Positions 1 to 9,038 of a stretch of DNA of 64,000 nucleotides are shown in pieces. The position numbers were made by a program, and so were the translations under genes. The stretch is from Lachnospiraceae bacterium. GTDB taxonomy: Bacteria; Bacillota; Clostridia; Lachnospirales; Lachnospiraceae. A model generated the notes under the pieces. It saw only the letters and a program-made list of their open reading frames with translations, was not told the DNA's origin and did not search any database. The first letter of the stretch is position 1. The number at the start of each line of letters is the position of its first letter. The DNA is taken from positions 1-64,000 of the forward strand of contig JAFZUY010000050.1 of NCBI GenBank assembly GCA_017618075.1, given 5' to 3'.

Positions 1-951
1 AGGTCCGGTAACAGGTCTTCCTCTTCTGCCGTTATCAATAAGTGCATCAACAGCTTCCTGAAGCATTCTCTTCTCGTTACGAACGATGATATCGGGTGCA
101 CCGAGTGTAAGAAGCTTTGCAAGTCTGTTGTTTCTGTTAATAATTCTTCTGTATAAGTCGTTTAAGTCGCTGGTTGCGAAACGTCCGCCGTCAAGCTGTA
201 CCATAGGACGAATATCAGGCGGGATAACAGGGATTACATCAAGAATCATCCATTCGGGCTTGTTGCCTGACTCACGGAATGCCTCGATTGCCTCGAGTCT
301 CTTCATGAGTTTGGATTTCTTCTGACCCTTTGAGCTGTCGGAATCAAGTTCTTCTTTGATAGCTGCGTACTCTGTTTCAAGATCTACGCCCATAAGAAGT
401 TCCTTAACAGCTTCGGCACCCATACCTACGCGGAAACCGTCGCCGTACTGTTCTCTGGCTGTCTGGTACTCTTTCTCTGACAGAACCTGCTTGAATTCAA
501 GTCCTGAATCTGCGGGATCAAGTACTACATAAGACACGAAGTAAAGAATCTTTTCAAGTGCCTTGGGGCTTAAATCAAGAATGAGACCCATTCTTGAAGG
601 AATGCCCTTAAAATACCAGATGTGCGAAACGGGAGCGGACAGTTTGATATGTCCCATTCTCTCTCTACGAACGCTGGCCTTAGTAACTTCTACGCCACAA
701 CGGTCGCAGACAACGCCTTTGTAACGAATCTTTTTATATTTACCGCAATGACATTCCCAGTCTTTGCTCGGTCCGAAAATCTTTTCGCAGAACAAGCCTT
801 CTTTTTCGGGCTTTAATGTTCTGTAGTTGATGGTCTCGGGCTTTTCAACTTCACCTCTGGACCATTCAAGTATTTTCTCGGGTGATGCCAAACCGATTTT
901 GATTGAATCAAATGTTATCGGTTCATATCCATCTCTTTTTATATCAGACAT
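1..951 (-). CDS. rpoC: RNA polymerase beta' subunit, N-terminal part (truncated by window edge)
   Basis: This is the first 317 codons of the beta' subunit; the gene continues past the left edge. It starts at ATG 951 ([20 protein letters not shown]) with the ribosome site AAAAGGAGAG just upstream at 959-968. The N-terminal zinc ribbon is visible as CHCGKYKK followed by CDRCGVEV, then the clamp segment with [21 protein letters not shown], which is typical of the family. It lies 41 bases downstream of rpoB and is surely co-transcribed with it. The reading frame is open to base 1. No alternative identity is plausible. Confidence 0.98.
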   Translation of the reverse strand, partial: MSDIKRDGYEPITFDSIKIGLASPEKILEWSRGEVEKPETINYRTLKPEKEGLFCEKIFGPSKDWECHCGKYKKIRYKGVVCDRCGVEVTKASVRRERMGHIKLSAPVSHIWYFKGIPSRMGLILDLSPKALEKILYFVSYVVLDPADSGLEFKQVLSEKEYQTAREQYGDGFRVGMGAEAVKELLMGVDLETEYAAIKEELDSDSSKGQKKSKLMKRLEAIEAFRESGNKPEWMILDVIPVIPPDIRPMVQLDGGRFATSDLNDLYRRIINRNNRLAKLLTLGAPDIIVRNEKRMLQEAVDALIDNGRRGRPVTGP

Positions 952-992
952 TTCCTGGCTCTCCTTTTTAAAATAATGTGTTAAATGTTCAA

Positions 993-3900
993 CTATTCGT
1001 CTTCACCTGCAAAATCATTTACCGATTCATCTTCGTAAACGTACTCTTCTGAGTAATCGTCTTCGAATCTGTCATCGTTGTCTTCCTCACCGATTGTGTG
1101 CTCCGTGAAGCCCATCTCGGTCAGTTTCATGCCTTCATAATCTGCGGTGTCTGAATCGTCGCCCATTTCCGCACGGTATGTATTTGTACTAACTTCAGTA
1201 TTTTCAAGAAGCACTACTTCGTTGCCGTCTTCGTCGAGAACCTTAACATCAAGACAAAGTGACTGAAGTTCCTTAAGTAATACCTTGAATGATTCGGGTA
1301 TACCGGGTGTAGGAATGTTCTCGCCCTTGATAATTGCCTCGTATGTCTTTACACGACCTACAACGTCATCGGACTTAACTGTAAGGATTTCCTGAAGTGT
1401 ATAGGATGCACCGTATGCTTCAAGTGCCCAAACTTCCATTTCACCGAAACGCTGTCCACCGAACTGAGCTTTACCGCCGAGAGGCTGCTGAGTTACGAGT
1501 GAGTACGGTCCGGTCGAACGTGCATGGATCTTATCATCAACAAGGTGATGGAGTTTAAGATAATGCATGTGTCCGATGGTAACGGGTCCGTCGAAGTATT
1601 CGCCGGTACGTCCGTCACGAAGTCTTACTTTACCGTCTCTTGAAATAGGAACGCCTTTCCAGAGTTCTCTGTGGTCTCTGTTTTCATACAGATACTCGAG
1701 AATTTCAGGAAGAAGAACGTCTTTATATTTCTTTTCAAAATCTTCCCATGAACCGTTTACATAGTCGTTAGCCATGTCAAGCGTATCCATGATATCATTT
1801 TCGTTTGCGCCGTCGAATACGGGGGTTGCAATGTTAAATCCGAGAGCCTTTGCAGCAAGTGAAAGGTGGATTTCAAGTACCTGACCGATATTCATACGGG
1901 AAGGAACGCCAAGAGGGTTAAGCACGATATCAAGAGGACGTCCGTTAGGAAGATAAGGCATATCTTCTACAGGAAGAACTCTTGAAACAACACCCTTGTT
2001 ACCGTGACGTCCGGCCATCTTATCACCTACAGAAATCTTTCTCTTCTGTGCGATGTAAATTCTGACCTTCTGATTAACTCCGGGTGAAAGTTCGGAATCG
2101 CCCTGAGCACGTGAGAATACCTTGGCATCAACTACTACACCGTATTCACCGTGAGGTACCTTAAGAGATGTGTCTCTTACTTCTCTTGCCTTCTCGCCGA
2201 AGATTGCTCTTAAGAGTCTTTCTTCGGGTGTTAATTCTGTTTCTCCCTTAGGAGTAACTTTACCTACAAGGATATCGCCCGCACGAACCTCTGCACCGAT
2301 ACGGATGATACCATTTTCGTCAAGGTCTTTACGTGCATCTTCGCCGACACCGGGAAGATCTCTGGTAATCTCTTCGGGTCCGAGCTTTGTATCTCTTGCT
2401 TCTGTTTCATATTCTTCAATATGTACAGATGTGTATACGTCTTCTTTTACGAGTCTTTCTGATAAAAGAACAGCATCCTCGTAGTTGTAACCTTCCCAGG
2501 TCATGAAACCGATGAGAGGGTTCTTACCTAAACCTAATTCGCCGTTAGCGGTTGAAGGGCCGTCTGCGATAACCTGACCTGCTTCAACATGGTCGCCCTG
2601 GAATACGATAGGCTTCTGGTTGTAACAGTTGCTCTGGTTACTTCTTGCGAACTTGGAAAGTTTAATATCTTCTTTTGTGCCGTCATCATATGTCATCTTG
2701 ATTAAATCAGATGCAACATAATCGATTGTACCGGCTTTCTTTGCTACCTTACATACGCCTGAGTCAACAGCCGCCTTAGCTTCCATACCTGTACCGACAA
2801 CGGGTGCCTCGGTAAAGAGAAGGGGAACTGCCTGACGCTGCATGTTCGAACCCATGAGGGCACGGTTAGCATCGTCGTTCTCAAGGAAAGGAATAAGTGC
2901 TGTAGCTACCGAGAATACCATCTTAGGAGATACGTCCATGTAATCGAACATAGCCTTGGGATATTCATGTGTTTCTTCTTTGAAACGACCGGTAACCATC
3001 TTTCTTACGAAATGGCCTTCCTCGTCGAGTTTTTCGTTAGCCTGTGCTACATGATAGTTATCTTCTTCGTCTGCTGCCATGTAAACAACTTCATCGGTTA
3101 CACGAGGATTCTCGGGATCGGATTTGTCAATCTTTCTGTAAGGAGCCTCGATAAATCCGTACTCATTAATTCTTGCATAGGAAGCAAGTGAGTTGATAAG
3201 ACCGATGTTAGGACCTTCGGGCGTCTCGATAGGACACATTCTTCCGTAATGTGTATAGTGAACGTCTCGAACTTCGAATCCGGCACGATCTCTTGAAAGA
3301 CCGCCGGGTCCTAATGCCGAAAGACGTCTTTTATGAGTAAGTTCACCAAGAGGGTTGTTCTGGTCCATGAACTGTGAAAGCTGTGATGAACCGACGAATT
3401 CCTTCATGGCTGCCTGTACGGGCTTGATATTTACAAGACTGGAAGCTGATACATCGTCTGCATCATGTGTGGTCATTCTTTCACGAACAACTCTTTCCAT
3501 TCTTGAAAGACCGATTCTGTACTGGTTCTGGAGAAGTTCTCCGACAGCACGAATACGTCTGTTGCCTAAGTGGTCGATATCGTCCTTATTGCCGATACCG
3601 TACTCAAGATGTAAGCAGTAGTTAATACTTGCAAGGATGTCTTCCTTGGTAATGTGCTTGGGAATAAGATCAGCGATATTGTTCTTGATAGCATCGCCGA
3701 GCTCTTCGGGCTTTTCAGCATATTCGCCGAGGATTGTCTGAAGTACGGGGAAGTAAACGAGTTCGGTAATACCAAGCTCTTCCTTGTCGCAGTCAACCCA
3801 CTCGGAAATATCAACCATCATGTTGGAGAGTACTTTTACGTTTCTTTCTTCTGTCTGAATAAGAACGGAAGGAACAGCGGCGTTCTGAATCTTTGTAGCA

Positions 3901-4886
3901 GTTTCCTTATCTACAACATCGCCCGCTTTTGCAAGTACGTCACCTGTAAACTCGCTTACAACATCTTCGGCTAAAACATGGCCGACGATTCTCTTGTTGA
4001 AATTGAGTTTCTTATTATATGTATAACGTCCAACCTTTGCGAGGTCGTAACGTCTGGGATCAAAGAACATGGAGTTCATGAAGTTCTCTGCGTTTTCTAC
4101 GCTGAAAGGCTCGCCGGGGCGAAGTCTTGCATAGAGTTCCCTGAGGCCTTCCTGATAGTTCTTGGAAGGATCCTTAGCGATTGTGGCAATGATCTTGGGA
4201 TCGTCACCGAAAACGCTGATGATATCTTCGTCGCTGCTGATTCCGAGCGCACGAATAAAAGCGGTCATGGGCATCTTTTTGTTTCTGTCAACATGCACGC
4301 TGGCGATATCATTAGAGTCTGTTTCATATTCAAGCCATGCACCACGGTTAGGAATAACTGTGGATGCGAAGAGCTTCTTTCCTAATTTATCATGTGTATA
4401 ATCATAGTAAATGCCCGGGGAACGAACAAGCTGTGAGACGATTACACGCTCGGCACCGTTGATTACGAAGGTACCGGTTTCTGTCATGAGAGGGAAGTTA
4501 CCCATAAAAATGTCGGATTCCTTAATCTCAAACTGACCTGTCTTGTTGCCGTTCTTGTCTTTCTCCGGTACATACAAACGGGCCTTTACTCTCAAAGGTG
4601 CTTCATAGGTAAGGTCTCTTTCCTTGCACTCTTCGATTGTGTGCTTAGCCTCATCCTCGGCAAGAGTAAAATCAACAAAGTCAAGACGCATGTCGCCACC
4701 GAAGTTGGTGATGGGACAAATATCGGCGAAAGCTTCCTTCAGACCTTCTTTGAGAAACCATTCGTACGATTTTTTCTGCACTTCAATCAGGTCGGGAATT
4801 TCGAGCACTTCTTCCTGTCTTGAATAGCTGATTCGTAAGCTGTTACCGTTGTACACCGGACGAATTCTTTTCTTTTCCATTGACAT
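993..4886 (-). CDS. rpoB: RNA polymerase beta subunit
   Basis: This is the complete catalytic beta subunit of RNA polymerase (1297 aa, normal for Firmicutes). The rifampicin pocket at about residues 495-530 reads [17 protein letters not shown] then [13 protein letters not shown]. The Asp, His and Ser positions most often changed in resistance are wild type, so by sequence rifampicin sensitivity is expected. The conserved C-terminal block [18 protein letters not shown] is present, followed by an acidic tail rich in D and E. Two in-frame ATG codons (4886 and 4880) sit close to GGAG; either could be used. It is preceded by a terminator-like hairpin after rplL and followed by rpoC. Confidence 0.98.
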   Translation of the reverse strand: MSMEKKRIRPVYNGNSLRISYSRQEEVLEIPDLIEVQKKSYEWFLKEGLKEAFADICPITNFGGDMRLDFVDFTLAEDEAKHTIEECKERDLTYEAPLRVKARLYVPEKDKNGNKTGQFEIKESDIFMGNFPLMTETGTFVINGAERVIVSQLVRSPGIYYDYTHDKLGKKLFASTVIPNRGAWLEYETDSNDIASVHVDRNKKMPMTAFIRALGISSDEDIISVFGDDPKIIATIAKDPSKNYQEGLRELYARLRPGEPFSVENAENFMNSMFFDPRRYDLAKVGRYTYNKKLNFNKRIVGHVLAEDVVSEFTGDVLAKAGDVVDKETATKIQNAAVPSVLIQTEERNVKVLSNMMVDISEWVDCDKEELGITELVYFPVLQTILGEYAEKPEELGDAIKNNIADLIPKHITKEDILASINYCLHLEYGIGNKDDIDHLGNRRIRAVGELLQNQYRIGLSRMERVVRERMTTHDADDVSASSLVNIKPVQAAMKEFVGSSQLSQFMDQNNPLGELTHKRRLSALGPGGLSRDRAGFEVRDVHYTHYGRMCPIETPEGPNIGLINSLASYARINEYGFIEAPYRKIDKSDPENPRVTDEVVYMAADEEDNYHVAQANEKLDEEGHFVRKMVTGRFKEETHEYPKAMFDYMDVSPKMVFSVATALIPFLENDDANRALMGSNMQRQAVPLLFTEAPVVGTGMEAKAAVDSGVCKVAKKAGTIDYVASDLIKMTYDDGTKEDIKLSKFARSNQSNCYNQKPIVFQGDHVEAGQVIADGPSTANGELGLGKNPLIGFMTWEGYNYEDAVLLSERLVKEDVYTSVHIEEYETEARDTKLGPEEITRDLPGVGEDARKDLDENGIIRIGAEVRAGDILVGKVTPKGETELTPEERLLRAIFGEKAREVRDTSLKVPHGEYGVVVDAKVFSRAQGDSELSPGVNQKVRIYIAQKRKISVGDKMAGRHGNKGVVSRVLPVEDMPYLPNGRPLDIVLNPLGVPSRMNIGQVLEIHLSLAAKALGFNIATPVFDGANENDIMDTLDMANDYVNGSWEDFEKKYKDVLLPEILEYLYENRDHRELWKGVPISRDGKVRLRDGRTGEYFDGPVTIGHMHYLKLHHLVDDKIHARSTGPYSLVTQQPLGGKAQFGGQRFGEMEVWALEAYGASYTLQEILTVKSDDVVGRVKTYEAIIKGENIPTPGIPESFKVLLKELQSLCLDVKVLDEDGNEVVLLENTEVSTNTYRAEMGDDSDTADYEGMKLTEMGFTEHTIGEEDNDDRFEDDYSEEYVYEDESVNDFAGEDE

Positions 4887-5011
4887 TCTGCTCCAATCTT
4901 TATATAATCACTAATTTTTCGGAGAAAATCGGGCTTTTTTTGACCCTTTTTTTAGGCAATAAAAAGTCAAATGGGCCACATCTCCCACATTAGCGCATTT
5001 TCCATCATAAC

Positions 5012-5050
5012 AAAAAAACAACCGGAAGTCAAATACTTTTTCCGGTTGTT
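5012..5050 (-). terminator. Terminator-like attenuator between rplL and rpoB
   Basis: A 10-bp perfect stem (5017-5026 with 5041-5050, AACAACCGGA/TCCGGTTGTT) is followed on the minus strand by a run of seven U. It lies 27 bases after the rplL stop codon. In other bacteria this gap attenuates transcription so that rpoBC is expressed below L7/L12. That role here is inferred from position. Confidence 0.8.
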
Positions 5051-5076
5051 TTGAATATTTTTTTCTAAGTTTTAAA

Positions 5077-5457
5077 TTACTTTAAAGTAACCTTTGCGCC
5101 TTCAGCTTCAAGTTTAGCCTTGATGTCGTCAGCTTCTTCCTTAGAAGCGCCTTCCTTAACCATCTTAGGAGCTGCATCTACGAGATCCTTAGCTTCCTTA
5201 AGACCTAAGCCTGTAGCTTCACGAACTACTTTGATAACCTTAACCTTGTTAGGTCCTACATCTGTAAGTTCTACATCGAACTCTGTCTTCTCTTCTGCTG
5301 CTGCGCCTGCATCACCAGCACCTGCTGCTGCAACTACAACGCCTGCTGCTGCAGATACGCCGAATTCTTCCTCACATGCCTTTACAAGATCGTTTAATTC
5401 AAGTACGCTGAGCTCTTTAATAGCAGCGATAAATTCTTCTGTTGTTAATTTAGCCAT
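5077..5457 (-). CDS. rplL: 50S ribosomal protein L7/L12
   Basis: This is the stalk protein that recruits elongation factors to the ribosome (126 aa, normal length). The N-terminal dimerisation helix ([20 protein letters not shown]) leads to an Ala/Gly-rich hinge at about residues 37-53 and the C-terminal domain with [20 protein letters not shown]. It follows rplJ by 46 bases with AGGA before the ATG, and shares its L10 leader and promoter. An attenuator-like hairpin follows. Confidence 0.98.
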   Translation of the reverse strand: MAKLTTEEFIAAIKELSVLELNDLVKACEEEFGVSAAAGVVVAAAGAGDAGAAAEEKTEFDVELTDVGPNKVKVIKVVREATGLGLKEAKDLVDAAPKMVKEGASKEEADDIKAKLEAEGAKVTLK

Positions 5458-5503
5458 TTTAATTTTCCTCCATATTGATAAATAAATACTAATTTACAGT
5501 TAA

Positions 5504-5995
5504 TTATGCACCCTGCTGCTGCTCTGCGATCTGATTGATAACGCGAGCAAAATTGGAAATGGGTGACTTCATGCTGCCGAGCAGCTTTGCGAGAAGTTCT
5601 TCCTTTGAAGGTACGCTTGCAATCTGTGTAATACCAGCTGCATCATAAGCTGTTCCTTCTACGATACCTGCTTTAACTTCAAGCTTGGGAGCCTCTTTTG
5701 CGAATTTGCAAATAGCTCTTGCAGGTGCTGTAGCATCTTCAGTAGAGATTGCGATAGCTGTAGGTCCTTCAAGATAAGGAGCAAGGCCTTCGAACTCTGT
5801 TCCCTGAATTGCAAAGTTGATCATTGTGTTCTTGTATACTTTGTAAGTAATGTTGTTCTCACGAAGAGTCTTACGAAGTCTTGTATCCTGCTCAACGGTA
5901 AGTCCGCGGTAGTCAACTACAACAACTGACTTTGCATCTTTGATGCTTGATTGAATTTCTTCGATAATGGGTTTCTTTAATTCAATCTTTGCCAT
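5504..5995 (-). CDS. rplJ: 50S ribosomal protein L10
   Basis: This is the base of the ribosomal stalk, which binds 23S rRNA and carries L7/L12 dimers on its C-terminal helix (163 aa). Typical motifs are VVVDYRGLTVEQDTRLRKTL near the N-terminus and an alpha-helical C-terminus ending in NQIAEQQQGA. It is the first gene of the rplJ-rplL unit. Its leader carries the L10 binding structure and an attenuator, so it is very likely autoregulated by the L10(L12) complex. Confidence 0.97.
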   Translation of the reverse strand: MAKIELKKPIIEEIQSSIKDAKSVVVVDYRGLTVEQDTRLRKTLRENNITYKVYKNTMINFAIQGTEFEGLAPYLEGPTAIAISTEDATAPARAICKFAKEAPKLEVKAGIVEGTAYDAAGITQIASVPSKEELLAKLLGSMKSPISNFARVINQIAEQQQGA

Positions 5996-6045
5996 TTTCT
6001 TTTTTTCCTCCTTCTTTATTTTGATTGCCGAAAGAGTTTATTGAA

Positions 6046-6163
6046 TAAAAAATCTCCCGCCGACAAAGCGAGAGAGCAAAATTTAATCCAAAACTTTTCT
6101 CCTCGGTAGGCGATTACACTTACGTCTTTCGACACCTACTGTCTTCGGCATGGTCTGACGACC
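6046..6163 (-). promoter_or_regulatory. L10 ribosomal protein leader with intrinsic attenuator
   Basis: Read on the minus strand, the leader contains GAAGACAGTAGGTG and, further on, CGCCTACCGAGGAG. These are the paired conserved blocks of the Firmicutes L10 leader. It ends in a 7-bp stem (6054-6060 with 6068-6074, one G-U) followed by a run of six T at 6047-6052 (plus-strand A), which is an intrinsic terminator. Binding of L10 is known in the family to shift folding towards termination; use of that mechanism here is inferred. Confidence 0.88.
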
Positions 6164-6169
6164 TTTTCT

Positions 6170-6198
6170 AATTTAACATTATGAATATTAAATGTCAA
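6170..6198 (-). promoter_or_regulatory. Promoter for rplJ-rplL(-rpoBC)
   Basis: On the minus strand a perfect -35 TTGACA (6193-6198) is followed by a 17-base spacer and a -10-like TAAATT (6170-6175). It sits directly after the rplA terminator, and its predicted start near 6163 coincides with the 5' end of the L10 leader. Confidence 0.75.
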
Positions 6199-6210
6199 GA
6201 ATAAATTTGT

Positions 6211-6237
6211 AAAAAGAGCGCTTCTTTCGAAGCGCTC
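6211..6237 (-). terminator. Terminator of the rpmG-secE-nusG-rplK-rplA unit
   Basis: A 9-bp perfect GC-rich stem (6216-6224 with 6229-6237, GAGCGCTTC/GAAGCGCTC) with a 4-base loop is followed by five U on the minus strand, ten bases after the rplA stop. Confidence 0.9.
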
Positions 6238-6246
6238 GATTTTATC

Positions 6247-6939
6247 TTACAGATACTTAATTGTGTTAACCTTGACACCGGGGCCCATGGTTGAAGAAAT
6301 TGTAATGCTCTTTAAGTATGTACCCTTAAGTGAAGCGGGTTTAGCCTTAACGATAGCATCCATGATAGCCTTAAGGTTATCAACGAGCTGTTCCTCGCTG
6401 AATGATACCTTTCCGATAGGGCAGTGAACAATGTTGGACTTGTCGAGTCTGTACTCGATCTTACCTGCTTTGATATCGTTGATTGCCTTTGTTACATCCA
6501 TTGTAACTGTGCCGGCCTTAGGGTTGGGCATGAGACCTTTAGGTCCGAGTACCTTACCGAGACGACCAACAACACCCATCATGTCGGGAGTTGCAACTAC
6601 AACATCGAAATCAAGCCAGCCTTCATTCTGAATCTTGGGAATGAGTTCATCTCCGCCTACGAAATCTGCGCCTGCTGCTTCAGCTTCGCTTACCTTGTCA
6701 CCCTTAGCGAAAACAAGTACTCTAACTGTCTTACCTGTTCCGTGAGGAAGAACTACAGCGCCACGAATCTGCTCTTCTGCATGACGTCCGTCACAACCTG
6801 TTCTGATATGAAGTTCAACTGTTTCGTCAAACTTAGCTGTTGCTGTTTTCTTTACGAGTGCAACTGCTTCAGCGGGATCGTAGAGAGTTGCTCTGTCTAC
6901 CTGCTTTGCAGCTTCATTGTATTTTTTTCCGTGTTTCAT
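6247..6939 (-). CDS. rplA: 50S ribosomal protein L1
   Basis: This is the L1 stalk protein, which binds 23S rRNA helices 76-78 and moves E-site tRNA; it is also a translational repressor of its own operon in studied bacteria. The 230-aa length is normal. The family signature appears as [20 protein letters not shown]. The gene follows rplK by 50 bases, and that gap holds a GTGGGAGC hairpin that may be an L1 target. A strong terminator follows. Confidence 0.98.
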   Translation of the reverse strand: MKHGKKYNEAAKQVDRATLYDPAEAVALVKKTATAKFDETVELHIRTGCDGRHAEEQIRGAVVLPHGTGKTVRVLVFAKGDKVSEAEAAGADFVGGDELIPKIQNEGWLDFDVVVATPDMMGVVGRLGKVLGPKGLMPNPKAGTVTMDVTKAINDIKAGKIEYRLDKSNIVHCPIGKVSFSEEQLVDNLKAIMDAIVKAKPASLKGTYLKSITISSTMGPGVKVNTIKYL

Positions 6940-6954
6940 TTAAATTACCTCCTT

Positions 6955-6980
6955 GTGGTCAATGCAATTAATGCTCCCAC
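6955..6980 (-). promoter_or_regulatory. Candidate L1-binding hairpin upstream of rplA
   Basis: The minus strand reads GTGGGAGC, a short AU-rich hairpin, then TTGACCAC, so that GTGG pairs with CCAC around an asymmetric loop. GUGGGAG is also the sequence of the L1-binding region of 23S rRNA. A second copy precedes rplK at 7438-7470. The resemblance is seen; L1 binding is inferred. Confidence 0.5.
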
Positions 6981-6989
6981 TTACTTAGA

Positions 6990-7415
6990 TTAATCTTCTA
7001 CTACGATACCCATTGAACGGGCTGTACCTGCGATCATGCTCATTGCTGCTTCAATGCTTGCTGCATTTAAGTCTTCCATCTTGGTCTCTGCGATTTCTCT
7101 GATCTTAGCCTTTGAAATCGTAGCAACCTTATCCTTGTTAGGTCTGGCGGAAGCGCTCTTTAAATTACAAGCCTTCTTTAAAAGTACTGCAGCGGGAGGA
7201 GTCTTTGTAATAAAACTGAAACTCTTGTCTGCGTAAACTGTGATAACAACAGGAATGATTACGTCACCCTTATCTGCTGTTCTTGCGTTGAATTGCTTTG
7301 TGAATTCAACGATGTTAACACCATGCTGGCCTAATGCGGGACCAACAGGGGGTGCCGGTGTTGCTTTGCCGGCAGGAATCTGTAACTTGATATAACCTGA
7401 AACTTTCTTTGCCAT
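6990..7415 (-). CDS. rplK: 50S ribosomal protein L11
   Basis: L11 binds the GTPase-associated centre of 23S rRNA and is needed for stringent-factor activation (141 aa, normal). The N-terminal [20 protein letters not shown] block and the C-terminal rRNA-binding domain ending in [12 protein letters not shown] are diagnostic. It lies between nusG and rplA, the usual order, and its leader carries a candidate L1 site. Confidence 0.98.
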   Translation of the reverse strand: MAKKVSGYIKLQIPAGKATPAPPVGPALGQHGVNIVEFTKQFNARTADKGDVIIPVVITVYADKSFSFITKTPPAAVLLKKACNLKSASARPNKDKVATISKAKIREIAETKMEDLNAASIEAAMSMIAGTARSMGIVVED

Positions 7416-7437
7416 TTTGGCTACCTCCTAATAAAAT

Positions 7438-7470
7438 GTGGTTCGGCGCCGAAACCATTTCGGCTCCCAC
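7438..7470 (-). promoter_or_regulatory. Candidate L1-binding leader upstream of rplK
   Basis: The minus strand reads GTGGGAGCC, then a 7-bp hairpin (GCCGAAA/TTTCGGC), then GCCGAACCAC, which closes GTGG with CCAC. An alternative fold is possible because GGTTTCGGC can also pair with GCCGAACC, so two mutually exclusive helices exist. It ends just before the rplK ribosome site. The position matches the known site of L1 autoregulation in other bacteria; binding is not shown here. Confidence 0.55.
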
Positions 7471-7517
7471 TGTTCAAGAACATCTATAAAATATAGGAAA
7501 TCCTATGAACAAACAAC

Positions 7518-8096
7518 TTAGATTTTCTTAATATCAGCAAAGCTGATTTCAACAGGTGTTTCACGACCGAACAATTCGACGTTAATTGTAACAACCTGCT
7601 TGTTGGCGTCAACTCTCTTAACGACACCGACTGTTCCGACCCAGACACCTGCGATAACATCAACAGTATCTCCTTCGGCAACATCGATACGAATCTTCTC
7701 GGGTCCTTCGAAGCTTAATGCCTTCATTTCGTCCTCTGTTAAAGGAACGGGCTTACTTCCGGGTCCTACGAATCCTGTAACGCCTCTTGTATTTCTTACC
7801 ACATACCATGCTGCATTGTCGTCAGCATCCATATGAATAAGTACATATCCGGGGAACATCTTCTTTTCAGATGTTTTTCTGACACCGTTCTTAACTTCGG
7901 TAACTTCCTGCATGGGAACCTTTACCTCAAGAATGGTCTCACGAAGCTCGGGTCTGTTCTCGATGGCTTTTTCAATGTTTGTCTTTACCTTATTCTCATA
8001 TCCTGAATAAGTATGAACAACATACCATCCCATACCTTTGCCGGATTTATTATCACTCTGACCAATGTCATACTCTTCTTCGATGAATTCTTCCAT
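7518..8096 (-). CDS. nusG: Transcription termination/antitermination factor NusG
   Basis: NusG binds RNA polymerase and links it to Rho or the ribosome. The NGN domain starts at GMGWYVVHTYSGYENKVKTN and the C-terminal KOW motif is AGVWVGTVGVVKRVD. The 192-aa product has an extra acidic N-terminal segment of about 20 residues (MEEFIEEEYDIGQSDNKSGK) before the usual NusG start. The ATG at 8096 is supported by GGAGG seven bases upstream, so the extension appears real. It follows secE by 47 bases. Confidence 0.97.
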   Translation of the reverse strand: MEEFIEEEYDIGQSDNKSGKGMGWYVVHTYSGYENKVKTNIEKAIENRPELRETILEVKVPMQEVTEVKNGVRKTSEKKMFPGYVLIHMDADDNAAWYVVRNTRGVTGFVGPGSKPVPLTEDEMKALSFEGPEKIRIDVAEGDTVDVIAGVWVGTVGVVKRVDANKQVVTINVELFGRETPVEISFADIKKI

Positions 8097-8143
8097 TTAA
8101 ACCTCCGTGCCGGCATTAAAACAAATCTGCCGGTTTGTCAATC

Positions 8144-8344
8144 CTACAGACCTGTTAAAAAATTAATTCCGTACTGAACGCCCAAATCGATAGCGGCAAT
8201 CAAAGCGGCTACAACAACCGTAATAACGGTAACAACAAGAGTCTGCTTTAATACATCATCTTTTGTCGGCCATGTAATCTTCTTGAATTCAGATTTAACG
8301 CCCTTGAAAAAACTTCTCTTGGACTTCTTCTGTGTATCTGCCAT
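8144..8344 (-). CDS. secE: Preprotein translocase subunit SecE
   Basis: This small subunit of the SecYEG channel (66 aa) is typical of the single-membrane-span SecE of Firmicutes. A basic amphipathic segment with [20 protein letters not shown] precedes one hydrophobic helix at about residues 35-58. It lies between rpmG and nusG, the standard place. Confidence 0.96.
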   Translation of the reverse strand: MADTQKKSKRSFFKGVKSEFKKITWPTKDDVLKQTLVVTVITVVVAALIAAIDLGVQYGINFLTGL

Positions 8345-8379
8345 ATTTTATCCCTTTCCGGATCAAGCCGAATACCCGA

Positions 8380-8529
8380 TTACTTTGTTTCCTTATGTAA
8401 AGTATGCTTCTTGCAGAATCTGCAGTACTTCTTGGTTTCCATTCTGTCGGGATGGTTCTTTTTTTCCTTTGTGGTATTGTAATTTCTCTGCTTGCATTCA
8501 GTGCATGCCAATGTAATTCTTGTACGCAT
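8380..8529 (-). CDS. rpmG: 50S ribosomal protein L33
   Basis: This 49-aa protein begins [17 protein letters not shown] and ends [10 protein letters not shown]. It has two CxxC pairs (C9/C12 and C36/C39), so it is the zinc-binding (C+) form of L33. The ATG at 8529 is preceded by GGAGG. It is the first gene of the unit that runs through secE, nusG, rplK and rplA, and a promoter lies about 100 bases upstream. Confidence 0.96.
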   Translation of the reverse strand: MRTRITLACTECKQRNYNTTKEKKNHPDRMETKKYCRFCKKHTLHKETK

Positions 8530-8597
8530 TATTTATTACCTCCGTAACCGTATGTTCACAGTTATTTTTGCTATCTGACTGATTTTTGAGTGCATAA

Positions 8598-8677
8598 AAA
8601 AAAGACCTAAAAAGCAATCTTGCTTATGTAGAATAACATAACGTTTAGTCTACGTCAACAACTTTTTGGTCTTTTTT
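8598..8677 (-). terminator. Long-loop terminator downstream of ptsH
   Basis: Inverted arms 8598-8614 and 8662-8677 (AAAAGACC-type/GGTCTTTT-type, each flanked by A/T runs) pair around a 47-base loop and end in a U-rich run on the minus strand. The loop contains the candidate rpmG promoter and a small inner stem. The long loop makes termination efficiency uncertain. Confidence 0.55.
8630..8658 (-). promoter_or_regulatory. Promoter for rpmG-secE-nusG-rplKA
   Basis: On the minus strand TTGACG (8653-8658), a 17-base spacer and TATTCT (8630-8635) form a good sigma-A-type promoter. It is embedded in the loop of the ptsH terminator. Confidence 0.65.
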
Positions 8678-8683
8678 GAATAG

Positions 8684-8971
8684 TTACGCCAAAGGCTTCA
8701 TGTCCTCGGTCTCGCCGAGTCCTTCCTCTATTACCCTTACCATGTTTTCCATTGCTTCCTCTTCATCATCGCCCTCTATCACAAGTTCGATGGACTCGCC
8801 CTGCTTTACGCAGGCTGCCAGTACCGAAAGCACACTCTTGGCATTGGTATTATTGTTTCTGTAATTAAATGTAATCTTTGATTTGTACTTTACTGCTTCT
8901 TTGCATAAATTACCTGCCGGTCTTAAGTGCAGGCCGGTAGGGTTGTTAATAACCACAGTCTTAGTAAGCAT
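8684..8971 (-). CDS. ptsH: Phosphocarrier protein HPr
   Basis: HPr passes phosphate from Enzyme I to sugar-specific EIIA proteins. The catalytic histidine is H15 in GLHLRPAG, and the regulatory serine for HPr kinase is S46 in NAKSVL. It can therefore serve both sugar transport and CcpA-type catabolite control. At 95 aa it is slightly longer than the usual 85-88, with an acidic C-terminal tail (EEGLGETEDMKPLA). It follows ybbR; a GGGGGG-containing ribosome site precedes it. An Enzyme I-like gene lies 51 kb away at 60.4-61.9 kb. Confidence 0.95.
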   Translation of the reverse strand: MLTKTVVINNPTGLHLRPAGNLCKEAVKYKSKITFNYRNNNTNAKSVLSVLAACVKQGESIELVIEGDDEEEAMENMVRVIEEGLGETEDMKPLA

Positions 8972-9038
8972 ACGTTTTCCCCCCGTATTTTTACCCCAAT
9001 AATTATTTTAAATATTTTACCACTTTTTCGCCCGAAAC

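Noticed and set aside
3978-4385. 135-aa open frame opposite rpoB
   Set aside because: Shadow of rpoB with no start signals.
6424-6993. 189-aa open frame on the plus strand
   Set aside because: It lies opposite rplA, has Cys/Asn-rich nonsense composition and no ribosome site; it is a shadow of a highly conserved gene.
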